Assembly (NCBI GenBank): GCA_021815365.1
Contig: JAKAGZ010000005.1
Span: forward strand, 38,078 to 102,077
Length of the DNA: 64,000 bases
Direction of reading: 5' to 3'
DNA from: Bacteroidota bacterium
GTDB taxonomy: Bacteria; Bacteroidota; Ignavibacteria; Ignavibacteriales; Ignavibacteriaceae
In this document: one piece after another, positions 1-9,400 of the stretch
Numbering within the stretch: position 1 is the stretch's first letter
Layout of the letters: every line of letters begins with the position of its first letter
Made by a program: the position numbers and the translations under genes
Notes under the pieces: generated by a model
Database searches by the model: none
What the model was told of the DNA's origin: nothing
Seen by the model: the letters and a program-made list of their open reading frames with translations, nothing else

Positions 1-967
1 AAGTTGCTATGGGTTTCATTGCTGCACGGACAATGATCGGCAAGCCGGTTGATATTCCCCCTTCAATTCCGCCTGCGCGGTTTGTTTTCCTGAGAAGCTT
101 ACCGCCTTTAATTATTATTTCATCGTGTGATTCAGAACCGAATTTTTCTGCAGATTCAAAACCAGCACCGATTGAAACAGCTTTAACTGCATTGATAGAC
201 ATTACAGCATGCGCTATTTCCGCATCGAGCTTTCTGTCGTAATGCATAAAGCTTCCTAACCCAACGGGTACGCCCGTGGCAACAGTTATGAAAGTGCCTC
301 CAAGCGTGTCGCCTTTCTTCTTAGCAAGTTTGATTTTATTAATTATCGTTTCCTCCTGAGATTTATTCAAAGCTCTGACTTCACTTCTGTCAGCTTTTTC
401 GGATAAATCCCACCCTTGAAATTTCTCTGGTAACTTGTTTGCAAATAATTTCTCTGTAAAATTTTCTTTACTGAAAATCCCGCCAATACTTTCGACATAA
501 CTACCGATTGAAATTCCAAACTCCTCCAAAAATATCCTTGCGATTGTTCCTGCTGCTACTCTTGCAGCAGTCTCACGTGCGCTTGATCTTTCAATTGAAT
601 TCCTGATATCATCAAAATTAAATTTTGAAATCCCAACTAGGTCCGCGTGACCGGGGCGGGGAATGCTGATTCTTTCAACCCGGTATTTTTTATCCGGCGA
701 CATTTTATCAGTCCAGTTTTCCCAATCATTATTTTTAATCAACAAAGAAATCGGCGAGCCTAAAGTCTTTCTGAACCTTATTCCCGAAAGTATTTCAGCA
801 GAATCAGATTCTATTTTCATTCTCATTCCCCTGCCATAACCGGCTTGCCTTCTTTTTAAATGAAAATTAATAATATCGTTATCAACTTTTAGATTTGCCG
901 GAAAGCCCTCGATAATTGCTGTTAAAGCTTTACCGTGAGACTCACCTGCTGTAAGAAATCTTATCAT
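1..967 (-). CDS. aroC: Chorismate synthase, C-terminus cut by window edge
   Basis: Converts EPSP to chorismate in the last common step of the shikimate pathway, using reduced FMN; cytoplasmic. The translation from the ATG at 967 opens MIRFLTAGESHGKAL and carries the family signature GYGRGMRMKIE about 35 residues later. It then has HADLVG and, near the window edge, GGISTG followed by RAAMKPIAT. About 322 codons are visible without a stop, so only the last 40-60 residues of a normal 360-380 residue enzyme are missing. The aroA gene for the preceding step lies in the same window near 38-39 kb but is not linked. Identification is firm. Confidence 0.96.
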   Translation of the reverse strand, partial: MIRFLTAGESHGKALTAIIEGFPANLKVDNDIINFHLKRRQAGYGRGMRMKIESDSAEILSGIRFRKTLGSPISLLIKNNDWENWTDKMSPDKKYRVERISIPRPGHADLVGISKFNFDDIRNSIERSSARETAARVAAGTIARIFLEEFGISIGSYVESIGGIFSKENFTEKLFANKLPEKFQGWDLSEKADRSEVRALNKSQEETIINKIKLAKKKGDTLGGTFITVATGVPVGLGSFMHYDRKLDAEIAHAVMSINAVKAVSIGAGFESAEKFGSESHDEIIIKGGKLLRKTNRAGGIEGGISTGLPIIVRAAMKPIAT

Positions 968-1000
968 TAATTCACCGTCATTAAATGATGAAGTAAATAT

Positions 1001-1028
1001 AAAAAAAACGCCCGAATAATCGGGCGTT
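1001..1028 (-). terminator. Rho-independent terminator of the htrA gene
   Basis: Perfect 9-bp inverted repeat AACGCCCGA / TCGGGCGTT (1007-1015 and 1020-1028) with a 4-base loop. On the minus strand it is followed by a run of eight T. It sits just after the protease stop codon and before the aroC start. Confidence 0.85.
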
Positions 1029-1051
1029 CACAAAATAATTTTTGAGATGTG

Positions 1052-2551
1052 CTACTTACTCTTGTCAGGGATTTCAAGTCCGATAAATCTTGTATTGCCC
1101 TGAGAATCTTTTAATTTTAAAAGTACTGCAGAACCTTTCTTATCTTTAACGGCTTGCTTAAAATCACCGACATTATTTACAGGTTTTCTATCTGCTTCAA
1201 GTATTACAATCCCTGGTGAAAGGCGCTGATCCTCAGCAGTGCTTAAAGGTTTTACATCAGTGATCATAACACCGTGATCAACGTTATATTGTGTTCTATC
1301 ATTTGAAGTAAGGTTTCTGATCGTCAATCCTACCTGGTCAATACTTGCGGTAGAAGCAGCTTTCTCACTTCCGCTTTCTGATTTGTCTTTTATGTCAACA
1401 ACCTTCTGTGTATTTCCCTTATCATCCCGCGCTTTAAGTGTAACTGTTTTATCTAATTCTTTACCGTTTCTGAAGATCGTAAGATCAACTTTTGTCCCGG
1501 CGGATTTGCCTGCAATATAACTTTGCAGTTCATTTGTCTGGTTCACATCTTTGCCATCAATTTTCAGAATTACATCGCCTTCTTTAATCCCTGCAGATTC
1601 TGCAGAACCACCCGGGACTAACTTTTGGACCATAATTCCTTTCGGTCTGTTCATACCAAGAGATCTTGCCAGAGCATCATCAATGTTGCTGATCTCAATT
1701 CCGATATAACCTCTCGTAACTTTACCGTGAGCTATCAGGTCTTTCACAACAGACTTTACCATATTTATCGGAATAGCAAAACCATACCCGATGTAAGTTC
1801 CGGTACCGGATGCAGCAATTGCTGAATTGATGCCTACCACAGCACCGGAAAGATCTACGAGAGCACCTCCGCTGTTACCCGGATTAATAGCTGCATCAGT
1901 CTGAATAAAATTTTCTACTCCATACCTGTCCTTGATCAATCCTAACTGACCTCTTCCCTTTGCACTTACAATGCCGGCAGTAACCGTAGAGGTAAGTGAT
2001 AAAGGATTTCCGATTGCCATTACCCACTGCCCTACTTTCAGAGCATCTGAATCTCCCAAGTATGCAGTCGGTAAATTTTTTGCATCAATTTTAATTACCG
2101 CAAGGTCTGTTAAAGGATCGGTGCCGATAATTTTCGCATCAAAAGTTCTCTTGTCATATAAACCGACAGTAACTTTAGTTGCGTTTTCTACTACGTGATT
2201 ATTTGTTACAATATATCCATCGGGTGAAATAATAATTCCGCTGCCCGAACCTCTTTCTTCTTGTGGCATATCCTTAAACGGGAAGAAGAAAAAGTTTTCG
2301 TGCGGGTTATTTTTCATCTCTGAAGCAACATCTATTTGTACTATCTGTGGTGTGACTTTTTCTGCAACTTCGATGAACGCTTTACTGAAAGAAGTTGCAT
2401 CTGCGTCTAAATTTACAGGCGGAGTACTTGTCCCTAATTTTATATCAGCCATGCTTGGTCTTACCAATCCAAATCCAGATACAAGCAGTGCACCGAAAAC
2501 AATTCCGGCTACTACAAGTGCCAACGCACCAAATATCTTTTTCGATTTCAT
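1052..2551 (-). CDS. HtrA/DegP-family periplasmic serine protease with two PDZ domains
   Basis: Envelope quality-control protease/chaperone. Residues 7-30 form an uncleaved or signal-anchor membrane segment. The trypsin-like domain spans about 60-275 with the complete triad: His119 (in TNNHVV), Asp149 (DPLTDLAVIKI) and Ser227 (NPGNSGGALV). PDZ1 covers about 278-372 and PDZ2 about 405-495. A Phe-rich stretch near residue 87 precedes the protease domain, in the position of the LA loop of DegP-type enzymes. At 499 residues the length matches Do-type proteases. It is transcribed alone, with a good terminator behind it and recO upstream. DegP versus DegQ versus DegS assignment cannot be made from sequence alone. 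Confidence 0.95.
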   Translation of the reverse strand: MKSKKIFGALALVVAGIVFGALLVSGFGLVRPSMADIKLGTSTPPVNLDADATSFSKAFIEVAEKVTPQIVQIDVASEMKNNPHENFFFFPFKDMPQEERGSGSGIIISPDGYIVTNNHVVENATKVTVGLYDKRTFDAKIIGTDPLTDLAVIKIDAKNLPTAYLGDSDALKVGQWVMAIGNPLSLTSTVTAGIVSAKGRGQLGLIKDRYGVENFIQTDAAINPGNSGGALVDLSGAVVGINSAIAASGTGTYIGYGFAIPINMVKSVVKDLIAHGKVTRGYIGIEISNIDDALARSLGMNRPKGIMVQKLVPGGSAESAGIKEGDVILKIDGKDVNQTNELQSYIAGKSAGTKVDLTIFRNGKELDKTVTLKARDDKGNTQKVVDIKDKSESGSEKAASTASIDQVGLTIRNLTSNDRTQYNVDHGVMITDVKPLSTAEDQRLSPGIVILEADRKPVNNVGDFKQAVKDKKGSAVLLKLKDSQGNTRFIGLEIPDKSK

Positions 2552-2609
2552 ATTTATTCCTCAGTTTATTTTTAATGACTATGAAATATATAATTACCGG
2601 TTAAGTTTT

Positions 2610-3350
2610 TCACTTTAACAACTGCAAAGACATAATCCCTTTAAAATCGGGTATGTGATATTTCAAATATTTTTCCATAAAAACAATAGCCTGATCAATA
2701 ACCCCGGCGCTTATACTTTCTAATAATTTGTTGGTTTTTAGACTTTTCAAGCAATTAAAAAGTTCCTGATTTATTATAACGGACCCTGCGTATTCCTCTG
2801 CACATTTCTCACATAAAAGTCCGCTGGCAAAATCGTAATAAAGCTGCACTCCTTTCAGGTCGTTAATTCTGCACGAAGAACATTTTTCAAGCTGAACCGG
2901 GTAACCGGTCTCTTTCAAAAAGAAGAGAAGAAATCTGGCAAAAATTGTATTGGCTTTTTCGGGGGAAGATTCAAGCAGAGAAAATATCCTTATCATTCCT
3001 TTGAACAAACGCAGATTTTGTTCGTGTTCCGGTGTAAGATTTTTCACAAGCTCTATAATTGAGTAAGCATACTTCAGTTTTTCAAGTTCAGCTTTGATGC
3101 CGGGATAATGTTCAATAATATCAGCCGAGCTTATTAGCTGCAGGTCGCGCGTACTCTTGTTATAAAAAACAACTTCGATATAATTTACAGGATCTACTTT
3201 CAATCCGAGTTTTGTTTTCGGGCTCCTCCCTCCTTTTAAGATCGCAGAAATTTTACCAAGCTCTTTCGTGAAAAGAGAAACTATCAGACTCGTATCACCG
3301 TAGTTCAGCTTGCTTAAAACAACTGCCTCAGTTTTTATAATTTCACTCAT
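2610..3350 (-). CDS. recO: DNA repair protein RecO
   Basis: Recombination mediator that works with RecF/RecR to load RecA on SSB-coated DNA. At 246 residues it has the normal size. The N-terminal OB fold (about 1-80) starts with the typical KTEAVVLSKLNYGDTSLIV. It is followed by a helical domain and a four-cysteine zinc site, C157-x2-C160 and C180-x2-C183. The start overlaps the stop of the upstream mtnA gene by four bases, so the two are translationally coupled. Confidence 0.94.
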   Translation of the reverse strand: MSEIIKTEAVVLSKLNYGDTSLIVSLFTKELGKISAILKGGRSPKTKLGLKVDPVNYIEVVFYNKSTRDLQLISSADIIEHYPGIKAELEKLKYAYSIIELVKNLTPEHEQNLRLFKGMIRIFSLLESSPEKANTIFARFLLFFLKETGYPVQLEKCSSCRINDLKGVQLYYDFASGLLCEKCAEEYAGSVIINQELFNCLKSLKTNKLLESISAGVIDQAIVFMEKYLKYHIPDFKGIMSLQLLK

Positions 3351-4366
3351 TTAATAAAATTATAAGGGAAAGTAAAAACTTTTTCTTCTGTGATTATTCC
3401 TGATATAAGATGAGAAGGGGTAACGTCAAAAGCAGGAGAATATGCTTCGTAATTATCAGGTGAAATTTTTACTCCGTTAATTGCTAAAATTTCTTCTTTG
3501 CTTCGCCGTTCAATTTTTATTCCTTCGCCTGAAACGAGTGTTCTGTCAATAGTAGTATCCGGTGCAGCAACATAAAAAGGAATGTTATGATAGCTGCAGA
3601 GTATCGCAAGGTTATAAGTCCCGATCTTATTTGCAGTGTCGCCGTTCAGTGCTATTCTGTCAGCACCAACGATAACAAAATCAATTTCGTTCTCTTTCAT
3701 TAATGATGCTGCCATCGAATCAGTAAGGATTGAAAAAGGGATGCCTGAGCGTTCTAGTTCAAAAGCCGTTAACCGTGAACCTTGCAGAAGCGGTCGCGTT
3801 TCATCTGCGTAAACAAATTCAACAAGATTATTTTCGAATCCTTTTTTGATAACATTAAATGCTGTCCCGTCACCGCCGGTTGCAAGTTTTCCTGTGTTAC
3901 AGTGTGTTAGAATTTTCGATTTCTTTTTATAAATCGTTAAACCATTCTCGCCAATCCTTCTGCATTTTTCTGCATCATCCCGATGGATTTCTTTTGCTTT
4001 GTATAAAAGTTTTACATATAAATTTTCAGTGTCGTTCTTTTTCTCATTAAAGACTTTTTTTATTTCATCCAAAGCAAAAAAGAGATTGACTGCTGTCGGG
4101 CGGGTTTTAATCATTCTTTGAAAGGCTTTCTGAAAAATTTCATCAACATTTTTGCCGGCGGAATTTTTAACAGCGAGAGATAAAGCATAAGCAGCGGCAA
4201 TTCCGATAAGGGGCGCTCCTCTGATCTCTAATTTTTCAATCGCTTCTGCGATCCTTTCGTAGCTGTCGGTAGTGATATATTCTTCTTTCAAAGGGAGTTT
4301 AGTCTGATCAATAAAAACTAACTGATCATCCTTAAAATCAATTGAAAAATATTCTCTGCTATTCAT
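3347..4366 (-). CDS. mtnA: S-methyl-5-thioribose-1-phosphate isomerase
   Basis: Isomerises methylthioribose-1-phosphate to methylthioribulose-1-phosphate in methionine salvage. With the start at 4366 the protein has 339 residues and contains the catalytic Cys156 in THCNTGKLATGGDGTA and Asp236 in VGADRIALNGD, followed by the NKIGTYNLA motif. A longer frame begins at 4411. I chose the ATG at 4366 because it overlaps the upstream kinase by only eight bases and gives the family's usual N-terminus leading to FIDQTKLP. It sits between a PfkB kinase and recO in one minus-strand run. No other methionine-salvage gene is visible in the window. Confidence 0.93.
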   Translation of the reverse strand: MNSREYFSIDFKDDQLVFIDQTKLPLKEEYITTDSYERIAEAIEKLEIRGAPLIGIAAAYALSLAVKNSAGKNVDEIFQKAFQRMIKTRPTAVNLFFALDEIKKVFNEKKNDTENLYVKLLYKAKEIHRDDAEKCRRIGENGLTIYKKKSKILTHCNTGKLATGGDGTAFNVIKKGFENNLVEFVYADETRPLLQGSRLTAFELERSGIPFSILTDSMAASLMKENEIDFVIVGADRIALNGDTANKIGTYNLAILCSYHNIPFYVAAPDTTIDRTLVSGEGIKIERRSKEEILAINGVKISPDNYEAYSPAFDVTPSHLISGIITEEKVFTFPYNFIK

Positions 4367-5270
4367 CAAACTTTGAAAGATTAAAAAATTCTCTGTACCT
4401 GTCGTGAACACGAAGATAATTCAGTTCCTCCAATCCTTTCGTGCTGAATTTCTCTACGCAGAACGAGGCAAGAGCAGAACCATAAACGACAGCTTTTTTC
4501 ATATTCTCTGAGCTGAGGTCGCGGGTTTTGTGAAGATAGCCGACAAATCCTCCGGCAAAAGTATCACCTGCGCCTGTCGGATCGTAAATCATCTCAAGCG
4601 GATATGCGGGTGCAGAAAAAATAGTATCCTCAGCAAAAAGCAGCGCACCGTGTTCACCTTTTTTGATTATCAGAAATTCCGGTCCAAGCTCGCGGATTTG
4701 CTTCGCAGCTTTGATCAGGTTTGGCTCATTCGCCAGCAGTCTTGCTTCTGAGTCATTAATAATCAAAACATTCACGCGTTTTAAAAGTTTTAACAGCTCA
4801 TCTCTTTTCCCCTCGATCCAGTAATTCATCGTATCGCAGACAACAAATTGCGGATCTGTCATCTGATCGAGAACTTTTATTTGCAGAACAGGATCAATAT
4901 TTCCAAGGCAAACAAATCTTGATTTCCTGAACCTTTCAGGAATAACAGGATCGAAAGATTCAAAGACGTTCAGTTCGGTAAACAGGGTATCCCTCACATT
5001 GAGATCGTAGTGATATTTCCCTGACCAACGAAAGGTCTTTCCTCCCTCTACGACCTGAAGCCCTTCAAGATCAACATTATGATTCTCCAGCATTTTTGTG
5101 TATTCTTTCGGAAAGTCGTCTCCTACAACACCAACCAGGTAAACCGGTCCGCTGAAATAACTGGCTGCAAGGGAAATATAAACCGCTGAACCACCTAATG
5201 CGTTTTCAACTCTGTCGAAAGGGGTAACGACAGTGTCTAAGCCGAGCGACCCAACAACAAGTAAGCTCAA
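4359..5270 (-). CDS. PfkB-family sugar or nucleoside kinase
   Basis: ATP-dependent kinase of the ribokinase/PfkB superfamily. The start is placed at the TTG at 5270 because GGAG lies at the right distance ahead of it and the protein then begins MSLLVVGSLGLD, as relatives do. The N-terminal GGSAVY region binds substrate, NDSEARLL is the mid-protein PfkB motif, and DPTGAGDTFAGGF near residue 232-244 carries the catalytic Asp236 and anion hole. The substrate is not predictable. The overlap with mtnA suggests a methylthioribose or nucleoside-salvage role, but MtnA substrates normally arise by phosphorolysis, so this is weak inference. Confidence 0.85.
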   Translation of the reverse strand: MSLLVVGSLGLDTVVTPFDRVENALGGSAVYISLAASYFSGPVYLVGVVGDDFPKEYTKMLENHNVDLEGLQVVEGGKTFRWSGKYHYDLNVRDTLFTELNVFESFDPVIPERFRKSRFVCLGNIDPVLQIKVLDQMTDPQFVVCDTMNYWIEGKRDELLKLLKRVNVLIINDSEARLLANEPNLIKAAKQIRELGPEFLIIKKGEHGALLFAEDTIFSAPAYPLEMIYDPTGAGDTFAGGFVGYLHKTRDLSSENMKKAVVYGSALASFCVEKFSTKGLEELNYLRVHDRYREFFNLSKFDE

Positions 5271-5324
5271 AATTTTCTCCGGATTTTTTTGTAACAATGA
5301 TATGAAAAATAACTAAATTGAAAA

Positions 5325-5786
5325 CTAAAGCATAATCTCAATAAATTTTAGCAGGTCAGATCTTTTCGTGAAATATTCGCTGATAATGTCTATTGACTTT
5401 TTTTGGCCGGGCCAGGCTAATAATTTTTTTGCTTCTTCGGGCTCTGCCCATAAAAATTCAGAATGTTCTTCACTTAGTTTAACTTCACAGTCCGCAGAAA
5501 CTTTTGCAGCAAAGACAGGGAGATATGAGAGTGAATCGGTTTCGGGAGAATAAAAAGAATTTACATTCGGCGCTACCCAGAATTTACCCGGTGTAAGTCC
5601 TGTTTCTTCTTTTATTTCTCTCAATGCAGCTTCATACGCTTTTTCATTATCCCTTATTTTGCCTGATACCATTTGCCACAATCCAGGGAAAATTTCTTTT
5701 TCAGATCTTTCCAGAAGGAGAAATTCAATTCCTCCTTTTGTCTCACGGAAAACGTGCGCTTCAATAAGTTCATACTCTGATTTCAT
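5325..5786 (-). CDS. NUDIX hydrolase
   Basis: Hydrolyses a nucleoside-diphosphate-linked compound. The full Nudix box (G-x5-E-x7-REIKEETG) occupies residues 42-64 of 153. FPGLWQMVSG just before it is the usual lead-in strand and loop. The size and the WQMVSGK lead-in resemble small NTP or dihydroneopterin-triphosphate pyrophosphohydrolases, but the substrate cannot be read from sequence. It lies 54 bases upstream of the PfkB kinase start, in the same orientation. Confidence 0.9.
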   Translation of the reverse strand: MKSEYELIEAHVFRETKGGIEFLLLERSEKEIFPGLWQMVSGKIRDNEKAYEAALREIKEETGLTPGKFWVAPNVNSFYSPETDSLSYLPVFAAKVSADCEVKLSEEHSEFLWAEPEEAKKLLAWPGQKKSIDIISEYFTKRSDLLKFIEIML

Positions 5787-5789
5787 TTT

Positions 5790-6143
5790 TTAGCCGTGGC
5801 CAATAATCTCTGTATTGTTTAACTCGACAAGATCACACTCATTAAAGAGTTCTTCAATGCGGTTTAAATTATTTGAAAGTATGTTAAAAAGATTTTTGTT
5901 ATTAATATTGCCTGTGGTAACTATGAGTAGCCTTTTAGGGTTTTTGTTAAGATAGAATGAGTTTAAAAAATCAGTGTCTTTTGTAATAACAATTCTATCT
6001 TCCTGTCGGGCTATTTTTCTAATTTCCTTATCTGTTGTTTTCTCTTTATCCGGAAGGTTATCTGTATGTATAACATCGTGCCCTCTTTCTTTCAGCAATT
6101 TTGAAAGACGAAAGGGCAGTTGAGCGTCAATAATAAATTTCAC
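5790..6143 (-). CDS. DUF5615 PIN-like protein, probable toxin
   Basis: A 117-residue PIN-like (Mut7-C/DUF5615) protein, probably an RNase toxin. It begins at a GTG whose last two bases belong to the TGA stop of the upstream antitoxin gene, and reads VKFIIDAQLPFRLSKLL. Conserved acidic residues are Asp6 (in FIIDAQLP), the Asp in DVIHTDNLP, and the DTDF of VITKDTDFL near residue 76, as expected for a metal-dependent PIN-like fold. A longer frame reads through from 6200 but would overlap the antitoxin by 61 bases, so the coupled GTG is preferred. Confidence 0.8.
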   Translation of the reverse strand: MKFIIDAQLPFRLSKLLKERGHDVIHTDNLPDKEKTTDKEIRKIARQEDRIVITKDTDFLNSFYLNKNPKRLLIVTTGNINNKNLFNILSNNLNRIEELFNECDLVELNNTEIIGHG

Positions 6144-6373
6144 GCAACAACATCCCTGATAGATTTTACTCTGGTTAGTCTGGATGCAAACTGCAGACAT
6201 GCCTGAATATCTTCTTTTTCAATAGCAGGGTAATCGGCAATTATCTCCTCTGTGCTCATTCCTGATGAGAGCAGGTCAAGGATCATTTCAACTGGATATC
6301 TCATATTGCGAACAGTTGGTTTACCGTGACAGATATCCGGGTTTATAGTAATTCTCGATAAATAATTTTCCAC
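6140..6373 (-). CDS. DUF433 antitoxin
   Basis: A 77-residue DUF433 protein of the type found as the antitoxin partner of DUF5615 toxins. The family signature is intact: ITINPDICHGKPTVRNMRYPV, then EEIIADYPAIEKEDIQACL, which is the helix-turn-helix core. Its stop overlaps the toxin's GTG start (GTGA), which makes the pair translationally coupled. Such modules normally repress their own promoter; no operator was identified here. Confidence 0.85.
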   Translation of the reverse strand: MENYLSRITINPDICHGKPTVRNMRYPVEMILDLLSSGMSTEEIIADYPAIEKEDIQACLQFASRLTRVKSIRDVVA

Positions 6374-6470
6374 TTCAATCTTCTTTTGTTTGTTTTTAAA
6401 ATTGTCCTAACCTACTCTTTTCCAAAGACTTTTTCAATAGCACATTAATGTCCGTACTATAAGACATCCC

Positions 6471-9400
6471 TTAAAAATAAGCCCTGAATTCTGCTCTTGC
6501 AGTATTTATAACTTTCCCGCCGCCCTGCCACCTGCCGTCATAACTTAGAGTAGACTGCAGGTTTGCTGCAAGACGATAATCAAAATTAGTACTCCAAAAA
6601 TAATTTTTCCCGATCAGATTTCCTTCAGTCAGTTCGAAAGGAAGAAAATTATTATTTACATTACCCCGCAGTTCGATCCGCTGCATTTCAATTCTGAATC
6701 TTCCTGTGCCGGCAAATGATAAATTTATTCTTACTGACTCTGAGTTTAAGTCAATCACGGTTGGAACTGCAGGAAAATTATCCGTGCTTCTGCCGACTTT
6801 AATAGCAAAGCCAACTTCAATATTATTTTCAGGTCTGTACGAAAAATCAGAATTAACTGAGTTTGTTGTAATAAGTCTCCTCTGGTTTGAAAATGATAAC
6901 GGGTTTGTCGTTAAATTATCCTCCTTATTTACAAAGTCAGTTTGGTTGCCTATTTCAGGAACCAGCCTTGTGCGAAGCCTGATGCTTCTTTCGCGGTTGT
7001 ATTCCCGCACAGGACCATCATTGAACTGGTTCAAACTTTTTGTTTGTGAAAATCTGAAGCGCAGTGAAAAATCCTGATCGTTTTCAAAAAGAAAAAAATC
7101 CTGCTGAATAAAATTTGTCCCGCTGATCGTTTTATTTTGATTCTGAAAATCAGAAAAGTGGAGGAAGTATATTTTTTTATAATCCTGTTCCCTTGTATTC
7201 TCTTCAACACGCCAGAAAGTTTCTGTGGATAAAGGCTGGAATAATTTTCCGAGGAAGGAATCTTTTTCAAAAATATCTCCGTAATTGATCCGCCAGTTTG
7301 TGCTGGTCTTTAAATTTATTACGGGGAACAACTGCTCGGTCGGCACTGTAATTAAAATGTAATCGCCGTCAAACAAAGTTGGTTCAAATTCGTTAACATC
7401 GGCAATGCCGTTATGATTTAAGTCACCGAGATATTTATAATTGCCGGTTCCTTTTGCAACGCGGACAAAAACTTTCTGAAGCTTTGCTGATTTTTGTGTT
7501 TGAACTTCATAAAAAATATTCCCATCCATAATTCGTTCCCACAATTTCAAGTGTGTCCTGGAACGGATAAGTATGGTCTGGTTATTTAAATACCCCTGCT
7601 TCTTAAAATCTTCTGTATAGTTTTTATCCCTGAGAGTAATGTTCAAATAAGAATTTACCGAGCTGCTTCCTTCATAAGTAAATTCATAAGATTGTGCAGT
7701 AGCCCGTGATTCTCTTAAAAGAATTCCATCCAAAGGAAAGTAATCATCCCTTAAAGAATATTTAACAGATACTTTAAATCCGCTCAGCCCGATAAGAGAA
7801 ATAAAAGGGCTGACTTCATAATATTTCAAGCTGCTGGAAAGAAGAGAGTCTGTTGCAGAATTTTTATCTTCTTTGTTCTCAGCAAGAAAATCCACCCCGG
7901 GTTTAAAATATCCAATCGTTTTGTAAGCCTGCCCCGACTGCCGCAGCCAATTGCTTTTCAGCAGAATATTTCTTGAACTCACATAATCAAGATTATATTC
8001 GAGGCGGTAATCTTTATTATTTGTAAAAACCAACGTGTTGTTATACCTATCAGACCTGAAATCATTCCCTCTCTTCAAAAGACCAACAGAAGAAGTTATA
8101 CTCAGCTCATCTATTGGAGAATAATTCAGATTCATTTCCCGTAAGTGTTCGTCAACTGACTGGGGAACATTTATAATATTATAATATCGGTTAAACTCCA
8201 CCTCGTTAAACCGGTCGAGTGCAGTGAACCTGCTTTGTATGAACCTGTCCTTGTAAGACAAACCAGCTTTACCAAAATTCATTTTCCCCAGCGAGATTTT
8301 CTGCGGATCAATTTTTATAAACAAATTCGCTGCGCCGCCAAAATTATTATTATCATCTATATTAGAGAATTTGTTTTTATCCCAGAGGCTTCCGGTAATT
8401 TCAAGGCTGATTGAAATGTCATTGCGTGGTTTAAAGTCTAACAACAGGTTGCTGAATTGTTTTGACTCTGGCATCGGTAAAAAAATTACAGGCGCATAAC
8501 TTCCCTGTTTAATTCCCACCCATTGATAATTCCCCAGGCTTTGTTTCTGATAATCGCCATTCCCCTGTCCGACAAAACTGAATGAAACATTATAGATTGC
8601 TGAGGAATCACCGGGATTATATTTGTAGTATGAATAAGGCTGCGAGTTTATCAGTGTGTCAATCTTTTGATAAACACCGCGCGGATTGCCGAGTGAATCT
8701 GGAAGGGCGAGGATTACTCCGCTCTTTGATGCTTTATTCCTGTCATCGCCGGCATTTCTTAAAATTGCTTTATCGGAATCTGAAAGCGAAATATCTATTG
8801 GTGCATTTTCGTCATCACCTTCTTTTAGATACTGAAATTTTATTCCGAGTTTATCGTTGAATAATTTTGTTTCAACTCCGGTTCCGAGAAAAGTTCTTGC
8901 AAACCTTCTGTCAGTATATTCAAAGTCAACTGATATTCTGCTTGCTGAGGTTATCAGCTTGTTTGGAGTAAAAGTAATTTGTGCATTTGAATATTCGATG
9001 ACGTAATCATTTCTTTCTCCCCTTTTCATTCGAATGCCGTCAACATAAACTTTTTCTGTTCCGGCGATCACAATGATATTCGGTTCGTTGTTTACGCCCG
9101 AGAGTCTGTAAGGTCCCTGCACCCCATCCTGTCCTAAAAAATTATTTGTAGTGAATTTCCCTCTCGAACTTGCAATCGAAAAATATGCTTTTTCATTTCC
9201 GTAATTATATTCGCCCAGCAGTCCCTGCAGCTTTCTGTTGATAACACCAAACTCCCCGAATCTTTTTTCTAACTGGTAATCACCGAAAGTTCCTGCAGCA
9301 CGCGGATGTTTTATCTGTATAAAAACTTTGTCAAGCTCATCAAGCCTTTCAGTGTTGCCTTCAGGCTGAATAGGAGTGTTCTCGTCTGTAAGGGCTGCGA

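Noticed and set aside
4367..4411. Longer N-terminus of MtnA starting at 4411
   Set aside because: It would overlap the upstream kinase by 53 bases and add residues without family likeness; the ATG at 4366 fits length and coupling.
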